Shown: positions 1-8,553, counted from the stretch's first letter. The stretch: 64,000 bases of DNA from Thalassospira sp. TSL5-1 (GCF_001907695.1 NZ_KV880637.1:1953974-2017973), one strand, 5' to 3'. Numbers and translations are program-made. Notes: generated from the sequence alone by a model not told the origin.

Positions 1-1
1 T

Positions 2-154
2 GCGCTGGCGCGCAAGCATTTTAACGGCAACATCAAAAAGGCGGATGGCAGCGAAGACCGCCTGTTATGGAAAACGCATTATTACTGCCAAAAAGGGGCG
101 GACGGCAAATGGCGCATTACCGGCTTTATCGGCTATTTGCCCAATAACGACTGA
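2..154 (+). CDS. 3' end of a small protein, possibly NTF2/SnoaL-like
   Basis: Only the last 50 codons lie in the window, in the frame that ends with TGA at 152-154. The fragment has an aromatic, beta-strand-like C-terminus (HYYCQK, then GKWRITGF) of the kind seen in NTF2-like/SnoaL-like folds, where a Trp-Arg-Ile strand closes the sheet. This is a resemblance only. A strong hairpin directly downstream separates it from the convergent gene that follows. The start and the bulk of the protein are outside the window, so no function can be assigned. Confidence 0.5.
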   Translation, partial: ALARKHFNGNIKKADGSEDRLLWKTHYYCQKGADGKWRITGFIGYLPNND

Positions 155-165
155 CCCAAAACAAC

Positions 166-201
166 AAAGGCGGCACCCCCAAATACGCGGGTGCCGCCTT
201 T
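166..201. terminator. bidirectional intrinsic terminator
   Basis: A perfect 13-bp inverted repeat, AAAGGCGGCACCC (166-178) and GGGTGCCGCCTTT (189-201), with a 10-base loop. It has A residues on the left and T residues on the right. It sits between two convergent genes, so it can end transcripts from both sides. Confidence 0.85.
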
Positions 202-232
202 ATCATATTAACAGATAAACAGATGAAGCCTG

Positions 233-1297
233 TTACAAAACCTTGCCACGGGCGGCAACAAAGGCCGGATTTTCAAAAATATCATTCCGGCAAAGCTGCA
301 CATAATCGAACATATTGCTGACCACACAGACATGGTTGGGAATGATGCGGATACGCTGGCCAATTTCAAAGGGCTGTGTTGCCGGATCAAAACTGAGAAT
401 GCCGTGTTCTTCGCTTAATCCCTTAACGGAAACATCGGGATGGCCAACGACATAGCCGTAACCCTCAAGCCCCAGCAAATCCGATGTCAGGACCTTTGAC
501 CCCGCATCGATAATGGCGCGTCCCGGTGCCGGCAGGGAAACGACTTGCGTCAAGACATGCAAGGCACAATCTTCTTCCTGGCAAACGCCCCGCGCCATCA
601 GCGATTTGTCGTTATAAATATAGGTGCCAATGCGATATTCCGTCACCACCGGGGCCAAATGCGCCTGCCACATATCGGGCGTTCCCCCCGAACTGCGCAC
701 CGGGCATTCCAGCCCTACCTTTTCACACGCGGCCATTGCCGCCCGGAAAAATTCTTCGACCCGTGCGGTACCACCATTGGGCGGATAAGTCATCAACCCC
801 ATAAATTTCAGGCCGGGCAAATCATTGATCAGAACCGCAAGCTTGGCGGCATCCTCAGGTGTTTGTACCCCGCAGCGCCCTGCCCCGGTATCACATTCAA
901 CCAAAACCTCCAGCGGTTTTTCCGCACTGGCAAATGCGCCGGATAATCCCCGAAGAACAACATCATTATCGGCAACAACCCGCAGCAAACCGATCCTGTC
1001 GGCAAGCGCACGCAGACGGGCAAGTTTACGATCGCCCAGAATGTTATAGGTGATCAGAATATCATCAATACCGGCATCGGCCATCACCTCGGCCTCGCCG
1101 ATTTTCTGGCAGGTAATGCCCTTGGCCCCAACGGCAATTTGCTGCAGGGCAAAATCAGGAATTTTGTGGGTCTTGATGTGCGGGCGGAGCGCAATACCGT
1201 GTTCGTCGCAATATTCCTGATAATTGCGCAAATTACGCTCGACACAATCCAGGTCAACGATGGCACAGGGCGTTTCAAGCTCGGCAAATTCGGTCAT
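233..1297 (-). CDS. D-threonine aldolase / D-serine dehydratase-like PLP enzyme
   Basis: A 354-residue alanine-racemase-N-type TIM-barrel enzyme of the DSD1/D-threonine aldolase family. The PLP lysine is in PHIKTHK (Lys42). The C-terminal domain carries the metal pair H-x-C in PNHVC (His322, Cys324), the zinc/manganese site of this family. Relatives cleave D-threonine or D-3-hydroxyaspartate, or dehydrate D-serine; the sequence alone does not say which. It is the last gene of a minus-strand unit, 15 bases after the M81 peptidase gene and downstream of a TRAP transporter. That suggests it acts on an imported D-hydroxy-amino acid or on a product released by the peptidase. No signal peptide, so cytoplasmic. 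Confidence 0.85.
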   Translation of the reverse strand: MTEFAELETPCAIVDLDCVERNLRNYQEYCDEHGIALRPHIKTHKIPDFALQQIAVGAKGITCQKIGEAEVMADAGIDDILITYNILGDRKLARLRALADRIGLLRVVADNDVVLRGLSGAFASAEKPLEVLVECDTGAGRCGVQTPEDAAKLAVLINDLPGLKFMGLMTYPPNGGTARVEEFFRAAMAACEKVGLECPVRSSGGTPDMWQAHLAPVVTEYRIGTYIYNDKSLMARGVCQEEDCALHVLTQVVSLPAPGRAIIDAGSKVLTSDLLGLEGYGYVVGHPDVSVKGLSEEHGILSFDPATQPFEIGQRIRIIPNHVCVVSNMFDYVQLCRNDIFENPAFVAARGKVL

Positions 1298-1312
1298 TCT
1301 ATGCTCGATTCA

Positions 1313-2779
1313 TCATGATGCGGCAGTAAACGGATCATCGACAATAGGCCAAATGTCACGGGTCAGATGTTTATAACCGTTGGTTTTCGGATCAGACGGA
1401 TAAGGTCCGTGAACATTGACGTAAATGATCTCGCCAGCGATTTTGGCAAACGCATCGTAAAAGTGATTGGTGGATTTGATAAACAGATATTTTTTCGCTT
1501 TGGGATCAACGCCCATATTGGCAAAAAGATCCGGATCGAAACTTTGTGCCCGGTTGCTGTTTAAAATGACTTCGCCACCATCAGGCAGTTCAATCAGCGC
1601 ACAATCGCCCAGCGGCACGATGCTGTCGCCAAAGCTTTGCCAGGAATTACGGCGCAGTTTTTTAACCGTCACCATCGCATCGACCGGAGCGCCCCCGGTC
1701 GAGGATGTTTTGCCACCAAAGCGCAAGGGAAGCTGCCCGCCTTCGCCGGCTGAAAAGCAGATCCGCACCGCCATCGGGTCCCAGATTGTGCCAAAGGCAT
1801 AATCCGTTAGCCCGGCTTCCATTACCTTGCGCAGCAACAGGGTGGAATCACCGGGAACCCCGCCGCCCGGATTATCCCAGACATCGGCGATCACGACGGG
1901 AAAACTCGATGAACAAGACAGTTTTTCAAGTGCCTGTTCGGGGGTAATGAAATCGGGCCGCGTGGTGCCGCGAAAACCAAAAAGTTCCATACCCAAATCA
2001 TGCGACAGGCGCATTGCCAATCCCTTGTCATTATCGGTAATGACAACCACCTTCGCACCCAGGTCCGGCACGTCACCCGCCATGAAGCCGTGAATAACCG
2101 AAATCGACAAAATGCCATTTCGGCCTTCCATCGCATTGATGCGGTCAACAAAGGATCGCATCGGTTCACGCGATGTCGGCAGGACCTCGATCATTTTGCA
2201 ATCAAAGGCCGCCTTTACCGGCGCAATCTCGCCGCGCAGGGTGCGCAACACCAGATCAACGGTACTCGCCCCTGCCGTGACAAAATCGGTATGGGGGAAT
2301 TCCTTGAACGCGACCAGAATATCAACCGCGTCAAACCGCTTGGCACTTAAATGACTGTGCGGGTCAAAACTGGCCCCAATCACCACCTCCGGGCCAACAA
2401 TATCACGCACCGATTGCAGCAAATCACCTTCGCAATCAAGATAATCCTGCGCCACCATTGCCCCGTGCAACCCCAGCACCACACCATCGACCGGCATGGC
2501 GGCACGTAATTGCGCCAGCACTTCGTCACGCAGGGTTTCATAGGTTTCGCGGTTTACAAGCCCGCCCGGTTCGGCCCAGGTGGCCGTTCCCTCAACCAGT
2601 TCCCAGCCCTCAGCCTTCGCGCGGGCGCGGGCAATGGTGAAAACGGCACTGCATAGGGTTGGTGTTTCAGGATGTTCGCCGGGGGCGGCATAAAAACTTT
2701 CGCGGAAATCGGCCATATCGGTGCGAAGCGGCGAAAATGTATTGGTTTCGGTTGCGATGGAGGCGCAAAAAATCCGCAT
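1313..2779 (-). CDS. M81 family metallopeptidase (MlrC-like)
   Basis: A 488-residue protein of the MlrC/M81 family, whose founding member MlrC opens the linearised microcystin peptide in sphingomonads; most relatives have unknown substrates. The N-terminal M81 domain opens with MRIFCASIATETNTFSP and includes LGLHGAM and a later FDPHSHL segment, the expected histidine-rich metal regions. The C-terminal MlrC domain follows from about residue 290. I start at the ATG at 2779 because AGAAGGA stands just upstream. An in-frame start 14 codons earlier would add MNNLPNIKIKKDTG, which has no family counterpart. No signal peptide. It lies between the TRAP binding-protein gene and the D-threonine-aldolase-like gene, so it is likely part of the same catabolic unit. 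Confidence 0.85.
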   Translation of the reverse strand: MRIFCASIATETNTFSPLRTDMADFRESFYAAPGEHPETPTLCSAVFTIARARAKAEGWELVEGTATWAEPGGLVNRETYETLRDEVLAQLRAAMPVDGVVLGLHGAMVAQDYLDCEGDLLQSVRDIVGPEVVIGASFDPHSHLSAKRFDAVDILVAFKEFPHTDFVTAGASTVDLVLRTLRGEIAPVKAAFDCKMIEVLPTSREPMRSFVDRINAMEGRNGILSISVIHGFMAGDVPDLGAKVVVITDNDKGLAMRLSHDLGMELFGFRGTTRPDFITPEQALEKLSCSSSFPVVIADVWDNPGGGVPGDSTLLLRKVMEAGLTDYAFGTIWDPMAVRICFSAGEGGQLPLRFGGKTSSTGGAPVDAMVTVKKLRRNSWQSFGDSIVPLGDCALIELPDGGEVILNSNRAQSFDPDLFANMGVDPKAKKYLFIKSTNHFYDAFAKIAGEIIYVNVHGPYPSDPKTNGYKHLTRDIWPIVDDPFTAAS

Positions 2780-2859
2780 ACCCGTGTCCTTCTTGATCTT
2801 TATATTGGGTAAGTTGTTCAATAAAAATGTGAAAAACGATGAACAGAATAAGGGGTGGC

Positions 2860-2888
2860 GGGAGGAAGCCGGGAGACAGCCCCCTCCC
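2860..2888 (-). other. intercistronic hairpin after the TRAP binding-protein gene
   Basis: GGGAGG-aa-GC (2860-2869) and GC-cc-CCTCCC (2879-2888) can pair around a short loop, between the dctP stop and the mlrC-like gene. There is no following U-run, so it looks more like an mRNA-stabilising or attenuating hairpin than a full terminator. Confidence 0.4.
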
Positions 2889-2903
2889 TGCCTGACGGAA
2901 AAC

Positions 2904-3962
2904 TTATTCCGTCAGATACTGTTTTGCGTTGGCTTTGTTGACTTCGGTTTTAAACAGATCCAGCAGTTCAACACCTTTTTCGCCCAGGGTTTCCTGAACG
3001 TGTTTTTCCATGACCGGCTGGGTCGCTTCCTTGAACTGTTCGCGTTCTTCCGGCGTCAGGGCATCAATTTCCATTTTGCCCATCAGGCCTTTCAGACCAC
3101 GATCAGATGCCTCGATCACGCGGGACACACCCCGGCTGGCAACAACACAGGACTGTGCGGCATAACGAACGATGCGCTGCTGATCCGGTGTCAGCCCATC
3201 CCAAAAGGTTTTTGACAGCATAAAGGTGTAAGGCGAGAACAAATGATTGGTCAGGGTCAGATATTTCTGAACTTCGTTGAATTTGGCAAAGGTCACAGTC
3301 GGGACCGGGTTCATCTGCCCGTCAATCACGCCGGTTTGCAAACCGGCATAAACTTCGCCCCACGCCATCGGGTAGGCTTCGGCACCCAATGCCTGCATGA
3401 TTTTCTGATGAGATGGCAAAGACATAGTACGAATACGCACGCCTTTGAAATCTGCCAGATTTTTAATTGCGTGTTGCGAGTTGGTTACAGCAAAGAACCC
3501 GCCGGTATCGGGGAAACCAAGAACCTCGACATCACCCAGGGTTGCCTCAATATCCTTTGCCAGGGCAACGCCAAACGGCCCATCATACACGTTATAGGTG
3601 GCGGCATTGCTGTCAAAGGCGAATGGCAGGTTCAAAACATCGATACGCGGATAATAGGATGCAATGGCCCCGGTTGACGTCAAAGTTGCCTGGATCAGAC
3701 CATCACGCACCATTTGCACATGTTCAGCCGCAGACCCCAACTGGTTGGACGGATAAACTTCAACCTTGATGGCGCCATTGGTATCGGCCTCGACGATATT
3801 GGCGAAAACTGCCGTGCAGGCCTGGGCCGGGTTTTCAAACGGGTCCAGTTTATTGTCATGGGCGAATTTTAGAATCTTTGCTTCGGCATGGGCGGTGCCA
3901 ACGGTACCGGCCAGCATCGCTGTCGCAGCCATCAAAGCCCCGAAACGTTTTAGTGTTTTCAT
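2904..3962 (-). CDS. dctP: TRAP transporter substrate-binding protein DctP
   Basis: A 352-residue periplasmic solute receptor of the DctP/TRAP family. It starts MKTLKRFGALMAATAMLAG and has a clear Sec signal peptide cleaved near AHA-EAKI. The mature part carries TRAP receptor landmarks, including an RIRTMSLPSHQK segment in the position where these receptors place the substrate-carboxylate arginine. The ATG at 3962 is preceded by GGAGAGG; a longer reading frame runs upstream but has no signal-peptide logic. It delivers a carboxylate-type solute to the DctQM membrane pair encoded just upstream. The ligand is unknown; the enzymes around it suggest an amino-acid- or sugar-acid-like compound. Confidence 0.9.
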   Translation of the reverse strand: MKTLKRFGALMAATAMLAGTVGTAHAEAKILKFAHDNKLDPFENPAQACTAVFANIVEADTNGAIKVEVYPSNQLGSAAEHVQMVRDGLIQATLTSTGAIASYYPRIDVLNLPFAFDSNAATYNVYDGPFGVALAKDIEATLGDVEVLGFPDTGGFFAVTNSQHAIKNLADFKGVRIRTMSLPSHQKIMQALGAEAYPMAWGEVYAGLQTGVIDGQMNPVPTVTFAKFNEVQKYLTLTNHLFSPYTFMLSKTFWDGLTPDQQRIVRYAAQSCVVASRGVSRVIEASDRGLKGLMGKMEIDALTPEEREQFKEATQPVMEKHVQETLGEKGVELLDLFKTEVNKANAKQYLTE

Positions 3963-4068
3963 AATACCTCTCCTGATTGGGTTTATTTTGCGCCCCAAAC
4001 ACCCGGTCCCCAGGGTGATCCGCCCTGGGCAAGGGCGGATAAAAAGTCGTTCTGGCAAGGACCGATGC

Positions 4069-5349
4069 CTAGCGGAAGCCAAGCATGTGCGGCACAACCA
4101 GCGCCAGATCGGACCAGAAAGCGAACAGCAACAGCACCCCGATTTCAGCAATCAGAAACGGCCAAAGCTGCACAGCAATTTTTTCAAGTTTTTCACCCGT
4201 CACGGATGCCAGCACAAACAGACAGGCCCCGACAGGTGGCGTCATAAGCGAGATGTTCAGTGCCAGCACAAAAATGATGCCTGCATGAATCGGATCCATC
4301 CCGATTTGCAGGGTCAGCGGCACCAAAACCGGGGCCAGAATGATCAGAATGGCGTTAATATCCATGACCATGCCAATCGCCATCAACAGGCCAATGATCA
4401 TCAGGATCACCCAGTAAGGGTTGCTTGATACCCCCAGAACCGCACTGGCAATTTCCTGTGGAATGCGATTGAAACTCAGCCACCAGCCCAGAATTGAGGC
4501 AAAGGCGATGATGATGAAAATGACACCCGTGACCCGTGCGGTACGGATCAGCATATTGATGAAGTCTTTTACCGTCAGCGCCCGGTAAACGAACACGCCA
4601 ATAAACAGGGCATAGGCCACGGCAACAGATGCTGCCTCGGTCGGGGTGACAATACCCCCCAGGATACCCCCCAGAATAATCAGAGGCATAATCAGGGCCG
4701 AAATCGAGGACTTAAAAATTTTCCAGATTTCAAGCAGGCTGGCGCGGCGTTCTTCCTTGGGCAGGTTTTTGCGGCGCGCGGAAACGGCAATCACCGTCAT
4801 GCAGATCAGGCAAATCATAAGGCCTGGCAAAATACCAGCCGCAAACAGACCCCCAATGGAAACCCCCATCAGCGACCCATACACCACCATCAGCCCCGAG
4901 GGCGGAATGGTCGGCCCGATGATGGACCCCGCCGCTGTTACCGCACAGGCATAATCACGGCGATAACCACGTTCCACCATTGCCGGAACCAGCGTTTTGC
5001 CAAAGGCAGCAGCATCGGCGGTCGCGGCCCCGGTCAACCCGGCAAAAAACACGCTTGCCAGCATATTGGTATGCGCAAGCCCGCCGCGAAAATGCCCCAC
5101 CAGCGACTGGGCAAATTTCACCAAACGGCTGGTAATGCCGATATGGTTCATAATTTCGCCTGCCAGAATGAAAAACGGCATGGCAAGAAACGGAAAAACA
5201 TTAAGCCCGTTAAAAACCTTGCTGGGCCCCTGCACCAAAAACATGCCGCCGCCCATATCGTAAAGGCCGACAACACCGGCAACGCCCAGGGCAAAACCAA
5301 TCGGCATCCCCAGAACCATCAGAACAACAAAGATAATGGCGACGATCAT
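4069..5349 (-). CDS. dctM: TRAP transporter large permease DctM
   Basis: A 426-residue, very hydrophobic protein with about a dozen membrane helices, starting MIVAIIFVVLMVLGMPIGFALG, typical of DctM. The family landmarks GLTGAATADAAAFG and GSIIGPTIPPSGLMVVYG are both present. It is the ion-coupled (usually Na+) transport channel of the TRAP system and works with the DctQ and DctP encoded on either side. It overlaps dctQ by four bases (ATGA), showing translational coupling. dctP follows after about 106 bases. Confidence 0.92.
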   Translation of the reverse strand: MIVAIIFVVLMVLGMPIGFALGVAGVVGLYDMGGGMFLVQGPSKVFNGLNVFPFLAMPFFILAGEIMNHIGITSRLVKFAQSLVGHFRGGLAHTNMLASVFFAGLTGAATADAAAFGKTLVPAMVERGYRRDYACAVTAAGSIIGPTIPPSGLMVVYGSLMGVSIGGLFAAGILPGLMICLICMTVIAVSARRKNLPKEERRASLLEIWKIFKSSISALIMPLIILGGILGGIVTPTEAASVAVAYALFIGVFVYRALTVKDFINMLIRTARVTGVIFIIIAFASILGWWLSFNRIPQEIASAVLGVSSNPYWVILMIIGLLMAIGMVMDINAILIILAPVLVPLTLQIGMDPIHAGIIFVLALNISLMTPPVGACLFVLASVTGEKLEKIAVQLWPFLIAEIGVLLLFAFWSDLALVVPHMLGFR

Positions 5350-5867
5350 TCCGCGCCCTCCGTCAAATCGACCGGGACGTAACGCCCCTGGTCACGCAAT
5401 GCGACCAGCAGAAGCTGAATGGCTGCCAACAGGGCCGAAACCGGCACGGCGGCATAAGGCAGCGCCAGGGTCATGCCAAAAATCATCGCATGGCGTTTCA
5501 TGCCGCCCAGCGCAAAATCAAACCCGTAAAAGGCCAGATAAACAAAGGCAGCAAGCGCAATGACATCGACGGAAAAAAGAACAGTTCGCTGCAAACGCAT
5601 GGGGAAATTAAGAACAACAAGGCCAATGCCGATATGTTCGCGCCTTGCAATGCCCGCCGAAACAGCCAGCAATGCCGCCCAGATCATAAGATAACGGGCC
5701 AGTTCTTCGGGCCAGTTTAATTGCCAGTGAACAAGATAACGATCCACCACACCCAGCCAGACATCCAGCACCAGTGCCAGCATCAAAACGGCAATGACCC
5801 GTTCGACAAGCCAGTTCAAACCGTTACTGAGTGTGCGGGCCGATGCCTCGACGCGCTGCAAACCCAT
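5346..5867 (-). CDS. dctQ: TRAP transporter small permease DctQ
   Basis: A 173-residue protein with four predicted membrane helices. It includes the typical DctQ stretch NWPEELARYLMIWAALLA in the middle, where the E-x-x-R pattern marks this family. It is the first gene of the minus-strand unit and is translationally coupled to dctM. Its upstream region is shared with the divergent ridA and holds the three putative RpiR operators. The start at 5867 follows GGAGAGAATAA. Confidence 0.9.
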   Translation of the reverse strand: MGLQRVEASARTLSNGLNWLVERVIAVLMLALVLDVWLGVVDRYLVHWQLNWPEELARYLMIWAALLAVSAGIARREHIGIGLVVLNFPMRLQRTVLFSVDVIALAAFVYLAFYGFDFALGGMKRHAMIFGMTLALPYAAVPVSALLAAIQLLLVALRDQGRYVPVDLTEGAE

Positions 5868-5892
5868 TTATTCTCTCCACTGATTGAGTGTT

Positions 5893-5907
5893 TGTATTTT
5901 TTCTACA
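5893..5907. promoter_or_regulatory. putative RpiR operator 1
   Basis: TGTAT-N5-CTACA, a degenerate copy of the TGTAG-N5-CTACA palindrome found 30 bases away. It lies 26 bases upstream of dctQ, where a bound repressor would block the minus-strand transcript. Confidence 0.45.
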
Positions 5908-5922
5908 CATTGATCAGATTTT

Positions 5923-5937
5923 TGTAGCTTGTCTACA
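5923..5937. promoter_or_regulatory. putative RpiR operator 2
   Basis: A perfect inverted repeat, TGTAG-N5-CTACA. Its centre is 30 bases from operator 1, about three helical turns, so two dimers could bind the same face. It lies downstream of a possible minus-strand promoter (TTGGAC, 18 bases, TAAAAA). Confidence 0.6.
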
Positions 5938-5996
5938 TATTTTTGTGGCGTTTTTACGAAAAATACGCAAAATTGTCCAAGATAAGCGGCACATAA

Positions 5997-6011
5997 AGTA
6001 GTTAAGCTACT
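5997..6011. promoter_or_regulatory. putative RpiR operator 3
   Basis: AGTAG-N5-CTACT, sharing the GTAG-N5-CTAC core and the same 5-5-5 spacing as operators 1 and 2. It lies about 41 bases upstream of ridA, and its centre is 74 bases (about seven turns) from operator 2, a spacing that would allow a repression loop. Confidence 0.55.
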
Positions 6012-6051
6012 TTTTGCGTGAGAAACATTTAATCAAATCAAGGAGATTTCC

Positions 6052-6438
6052 ATGTCGATCAAACATTTCGGGAACGAACGTAGTGGTGCTGGTGGCCAGA
6101 AACTGCCGTTTTCGCCTGCGGTGCGTGCCGGTGATTTTGTTTATATTTCCGGCCAGGTCGCAATGAAGGAAAATGGCGAAATTGAATATGGCGGCATTGA
6201 AAGCCAGACCAAACGCACGATGGAAAATGTCAAGGCAGCCTTAGCCCTGGCAGGTTGCACGCTTGATGATGTTTTCAAAATGACGGTATGGCTGGACGAT
6301 ACCCGCGATTTCTGGACCTTTAACCGCGTTTATGCCGAGTTTTTCCCCGGCGAACGCCCGGCCCGTTCAACCGTGCAGGCAAAGCTGATGGTTGATGCCA
6401 AAATCGAAATTGAAGCTATCGCCTACAAACCGGAATAA
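6052..6438 (+). CDS. RidA family enamine/imine deaminase
   Basis: A 128-residue RidA/YjgF/UK114 family protein. The family core YISGQVA and the catalytic arginine in ERPARSTVQ near the C-terminus are both present. RidA enzymes hydrolyse the reactive 2-aminoacrylate-type enamines and imines released by PLP-dependent dehydratases and lyases. It starts behind a textbook AAGGAGA and is the first gene of the plus-strand unit, divergent from the TRAP operon. Since that operon ends with a D-serine-dehydratase-like PLP enzyme, a reasonable reading is that this RidA clears the enamine made by that enzyme. Confidence 0.88.
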   Translation: MSIKHFGNERSGAGGQKLPFSPAVRAGDFVYISGQVAMKENGEIEYGGIESQTKRTMENVKAALALAGCTLDDVFKMTVWLDDTRDFWTFNRVYAEFFPGERPARSTVQAKLMVDAKIEIEAIAYKPE

Positions 6439-6449
6439 TGATAGCAATC

Positions 6450-6477
6450 AACAGGGTGCCCTTACCGGCACCCTGTT
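6450..6477 (+). terminator. hairpin between ridA and the RpiR gene
   Basis: A perfect 11-bp inverted repeat, AACAGGGTGCC (6450-6460) and GGCACCCTGTT (6467-6477), with a 6-base loop. The tail (ACCTTGG) is not U-rich, so termination is probably partial. Its position makes the ATG at 6438, which overlaps the ridA stop, an unlikely start for the next gene. Confidence 0.55.
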
Positions 6478-6500
6478 ACCTTGGAAACAGGACCCTTCAG

Positions 6501-7385
6501 ATGCAAAGTGCGACCGATATTATCAGCCAGCTTCACCGCCCGCCGGGAACCCTTCCCGCGCGCGAACAGAAGGTTGCCGATTATGTTGTCGAACATCTGC
6601 AAGAGGTTACATCCATCGCATTATCCGAGCTGGCAAACGATATCGGGGTCAGCGAACCCACCGTGATCCGGTTTTGTCGCAGCCTGGGATGCGAAGGGTT
6701 TCGCGATTTTAAAATGAGGCTGGCGCAAAACCTTGCTGTCAGCATGCAATATCTGACCCCCGAACCGATTGAAGACCATATTACCGACCCGGATGTTCTC
6801 AGCAGTCATGTGATCGGCACGATTATTGACAGTCTTCGTCTACTGCGAGACCAGCTCTCCGATGCCAAAATCGATCAAGCCGCCGATATTCTGGCAAATG
6901 CCCGTCAGATTGCGTTTTTTGGGGTTGGCGGCGGGTCCAGTACGGTCGCGTTTGATGCGGCCAACCGTTTTTTCCGCTTGGGCATTCCGGCCCAATCGCA
7001 AAATGATGGTTATTTGCAGCGTATGCTGGCCTCCACCCTGGGCGAAAACGATGTTATTGTTGCCATATCCACCAGTGGCCGCCCGGCAGAGCTGATACAT
7101 AGTGCCGCCATTGCCCGGCAATATGGTGCCAAGGTCATTTCCCTGACCAAACCCGAAAGCCTGCTTGCCGCCGAAAGCGACATCGTCATCGGCCTGAACC
7201 TGCCTGAAAGCCCCGACATCTATAAGCCAACCGCGACCCGCCATGTCTTTATGGCGACGATAGATGTGCTGGCAACAGCGGTCGCCCGGCGCAACCCGGC
7301 GCGCAGCAAAGAAAAATTGCGGCGTATCCGTTCGTCACTGATCACACTCCTGCCAGCGAACGGACCTTTGCCGATCGGCGATTGA
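6501..7385 (+). CDS. RpiR/MurR family transcriptional regulator
   Basis: A 294-residue RpiR-type regulator. The N-terminal winged HTH (about residues 5-80) contains SELANDIGVSEPTVIRFCR. The C-terminal SIS domain (about 125-265) contains FFGVGGGSSTVAFD and the ISTSGRPAELIHSA phosphosugar loop. RpiR proteins are usually repressors that respond to a phosphorylated sugar or a sugar-acid metabolite. I use the ATG at 6501, where family homology begins; the frame is open back to 6438 but crosses a strong hairpin. It lies between ridA and a sugar-acid kinase gene and probably binds the three GTAG-N5-CTAC repeats upstream of ridA. Confidence 0.88.
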   Translation: MQSATDIISQLHRPPGTLPAREQKVADYVVEHLQEVTSIALSELANDIGVSEPTVIRFCRSLGCEGFRDFKMRLAQNLAVSMQYLTPEPIEDHITDPDVLSSHVIGTIIDSLRLLRDQLSDAKIDQAADILANARQIAFFGVGGGSSTVAFDAANRFFRLGIPAQSQNDGYLQRMLASTLGENDVIVAISTSGRPAELIHSAAIARQYGAKVISLTKPESLLAAESDIVIGLNLPESPDIYKPTATRHVFMATIDVLATAVARRNPARSKEKLRRIRSSLITLLPANGPLPIGD

Positions 7386-7473
7386 CGGATTGTAAACTTC
7401 ACGTCAAGTTGCGCATCGACAAGATGAAAACCGGCCTTGATTCCGGGAATAAACCGCAAACAGGATTGCTGCC

Positions 7474-8475
7474 ATGACCAAAACCGCCTTCATTGGTGAA
7501 TGTATGATCGAGATTTCGGCCTCAACCGCCCGTGATGGTGACGGGGCGGCATCCGTTTTTGGCCCTGCGAAACTGTCTTATGCCGGTGATACCCTGAATG
7601 CCGCCGTCTATATGGCCCGCGCCACCAAGCTGATTGCGCAACAGGGCAAATCCGTGCCGGGCGAAACTGCCAGCGCCCTGGCTGATGACGCCATTTCCTA
7701 TGTCACGGCCCTGGGAAACGACCCATACAGCATCGCCATGATGGATGCCTGGAAACATGATGGCCTGGATGCCAGCCTGGTTCGGCAAATTGATGGGGCT
7801 TTGCCCGGTCTTTATGCCATCCAGACAGATGCCAGCGGCGAACGCAGCTTTAGCTACTGGCGGCAAAATGCTGCCGCACGGCAATTGCTGAAAGACGGTT
7901 ATGATCAAACACTGGCCGCCAACCTCGCGGGTTACAGCATGGTTTATCTTTCCGGCATTTCGCTTGCCATTCTAAGCCAGGAAGACCGCGAAAAGCTGTT
8001 TGCCATGCTATCAATCCTTCGCAAGAACGGCGCACGCATCTGTTTTGACAGCAACCACCGCCCGCGCCTGTGGCCCGATACCGAAACGGCCAAGGCAGCT
8101 TATGCCCACATGGCATCCCTCAGCGATATTCTGATGCCGACATTTGACGATGAAGCCACCCTGTTTGGCGATGCCAATCCGATTGACTGTGCCAAACGCT
8201 GGCTTGATGCCGGTGCAGGCGAAGTGATTGTCAAAAACGGGGCAATGCCCTCGACCTATCTGACGAAAAACGGTGAAACCGGCACAGTGATCCCGCCAAA
8301 GGTAGAGCGCGTTATCGACACCACATCGGCTGGCGATTCCTTTAACGGCAGCTACCTTGCCGCCCGCCAGCAGGGCCTTGATATTGAAGGTTCGATTGCG
8401 GTTGCACAAAAGGTTGCCGCCTGTGTGATTGGCGCGCGGGGTGCTCTTGTTTCGATTGACGGCATTACGCTGTAA
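7474..8475 (+). CDS. PfkB family sugar kinase, 2-dehydro-3-deoxygluconokinase-like
   Basis: A 333-residue ribokinase/PfkB-fold kinase. The N-terminus has IGECMIE and AGDTLNAAVYMAR, and a SYWR segment follows, the pattern usual in KdgK. The PfkB signature with the catalytic base is in DTTSAGDSFNG (Asp288). KdgK makes 2-keto-3-deoxy-6-phosphogluconate for the Entner-Doudoroff route, but substrate calls within PfkB are weak from sequence. The insert around residues 45-60 (AQQGKSVPGETASALADD) is longer than usual for KdgK. It follows the RpiR gene by 88 bases and ends at a strong terminator. Its product or substrate may be the RpiR effector. Confidence 0.78.
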   Translation: MTKTAFIGECMIEISASTARDGDGAASVFGPAKLSYAGDTLNAAVYMARATKLIAQQGKSVPGETASALADDAISYVTALGNDPYSIAMMDAWKHDGLDASLVRQIDGALPGLYAIQTDASGERSFSYWRQNAAARQLLKDGYDQTLAANLAGYSMVYLSGISLAILSQEDREKLFAMLSILRKNGARICFDSNHRPRLWPDTETAKAAYAHMASLSDILMPTFDDEATLFGDANPIDCAKRWLDAGAGEVIVKNGAMPSTYLTKNGETGTVIPPKVERVIDTTSAGDSFNGSYLAARQQGLDIEGSIAVAQKVAACVIGARGALVSIDGITL

Positions 8476-8498
8476 AAAAGATCAGCCCCAAAAGCGTA

Positions 8499-8537
8499 AG
8501 GCCCCGCTACCAACGTCAGGTAACGGGGCTTTTTTTT
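8499..8537 (+). terminator. intrinsic terminator after the sugar kinase gene
   Basis: GCCCCGCTACC (8501-8511) pairs with GGTAACGGGGC (8519-8529) with one mismatch and is followed by eight T residues. Confidence 0.88.
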
Positions 8538-8553
8538 AATCAGGCAAAACGCC

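Noticed and set aside
6438..6500. An RpiR start at 6438 overlapping the ridA stop
   Set aside because: The extra 21 residues cross a strong hairpin and precede the family homology, which begins at the ATG at 6501.
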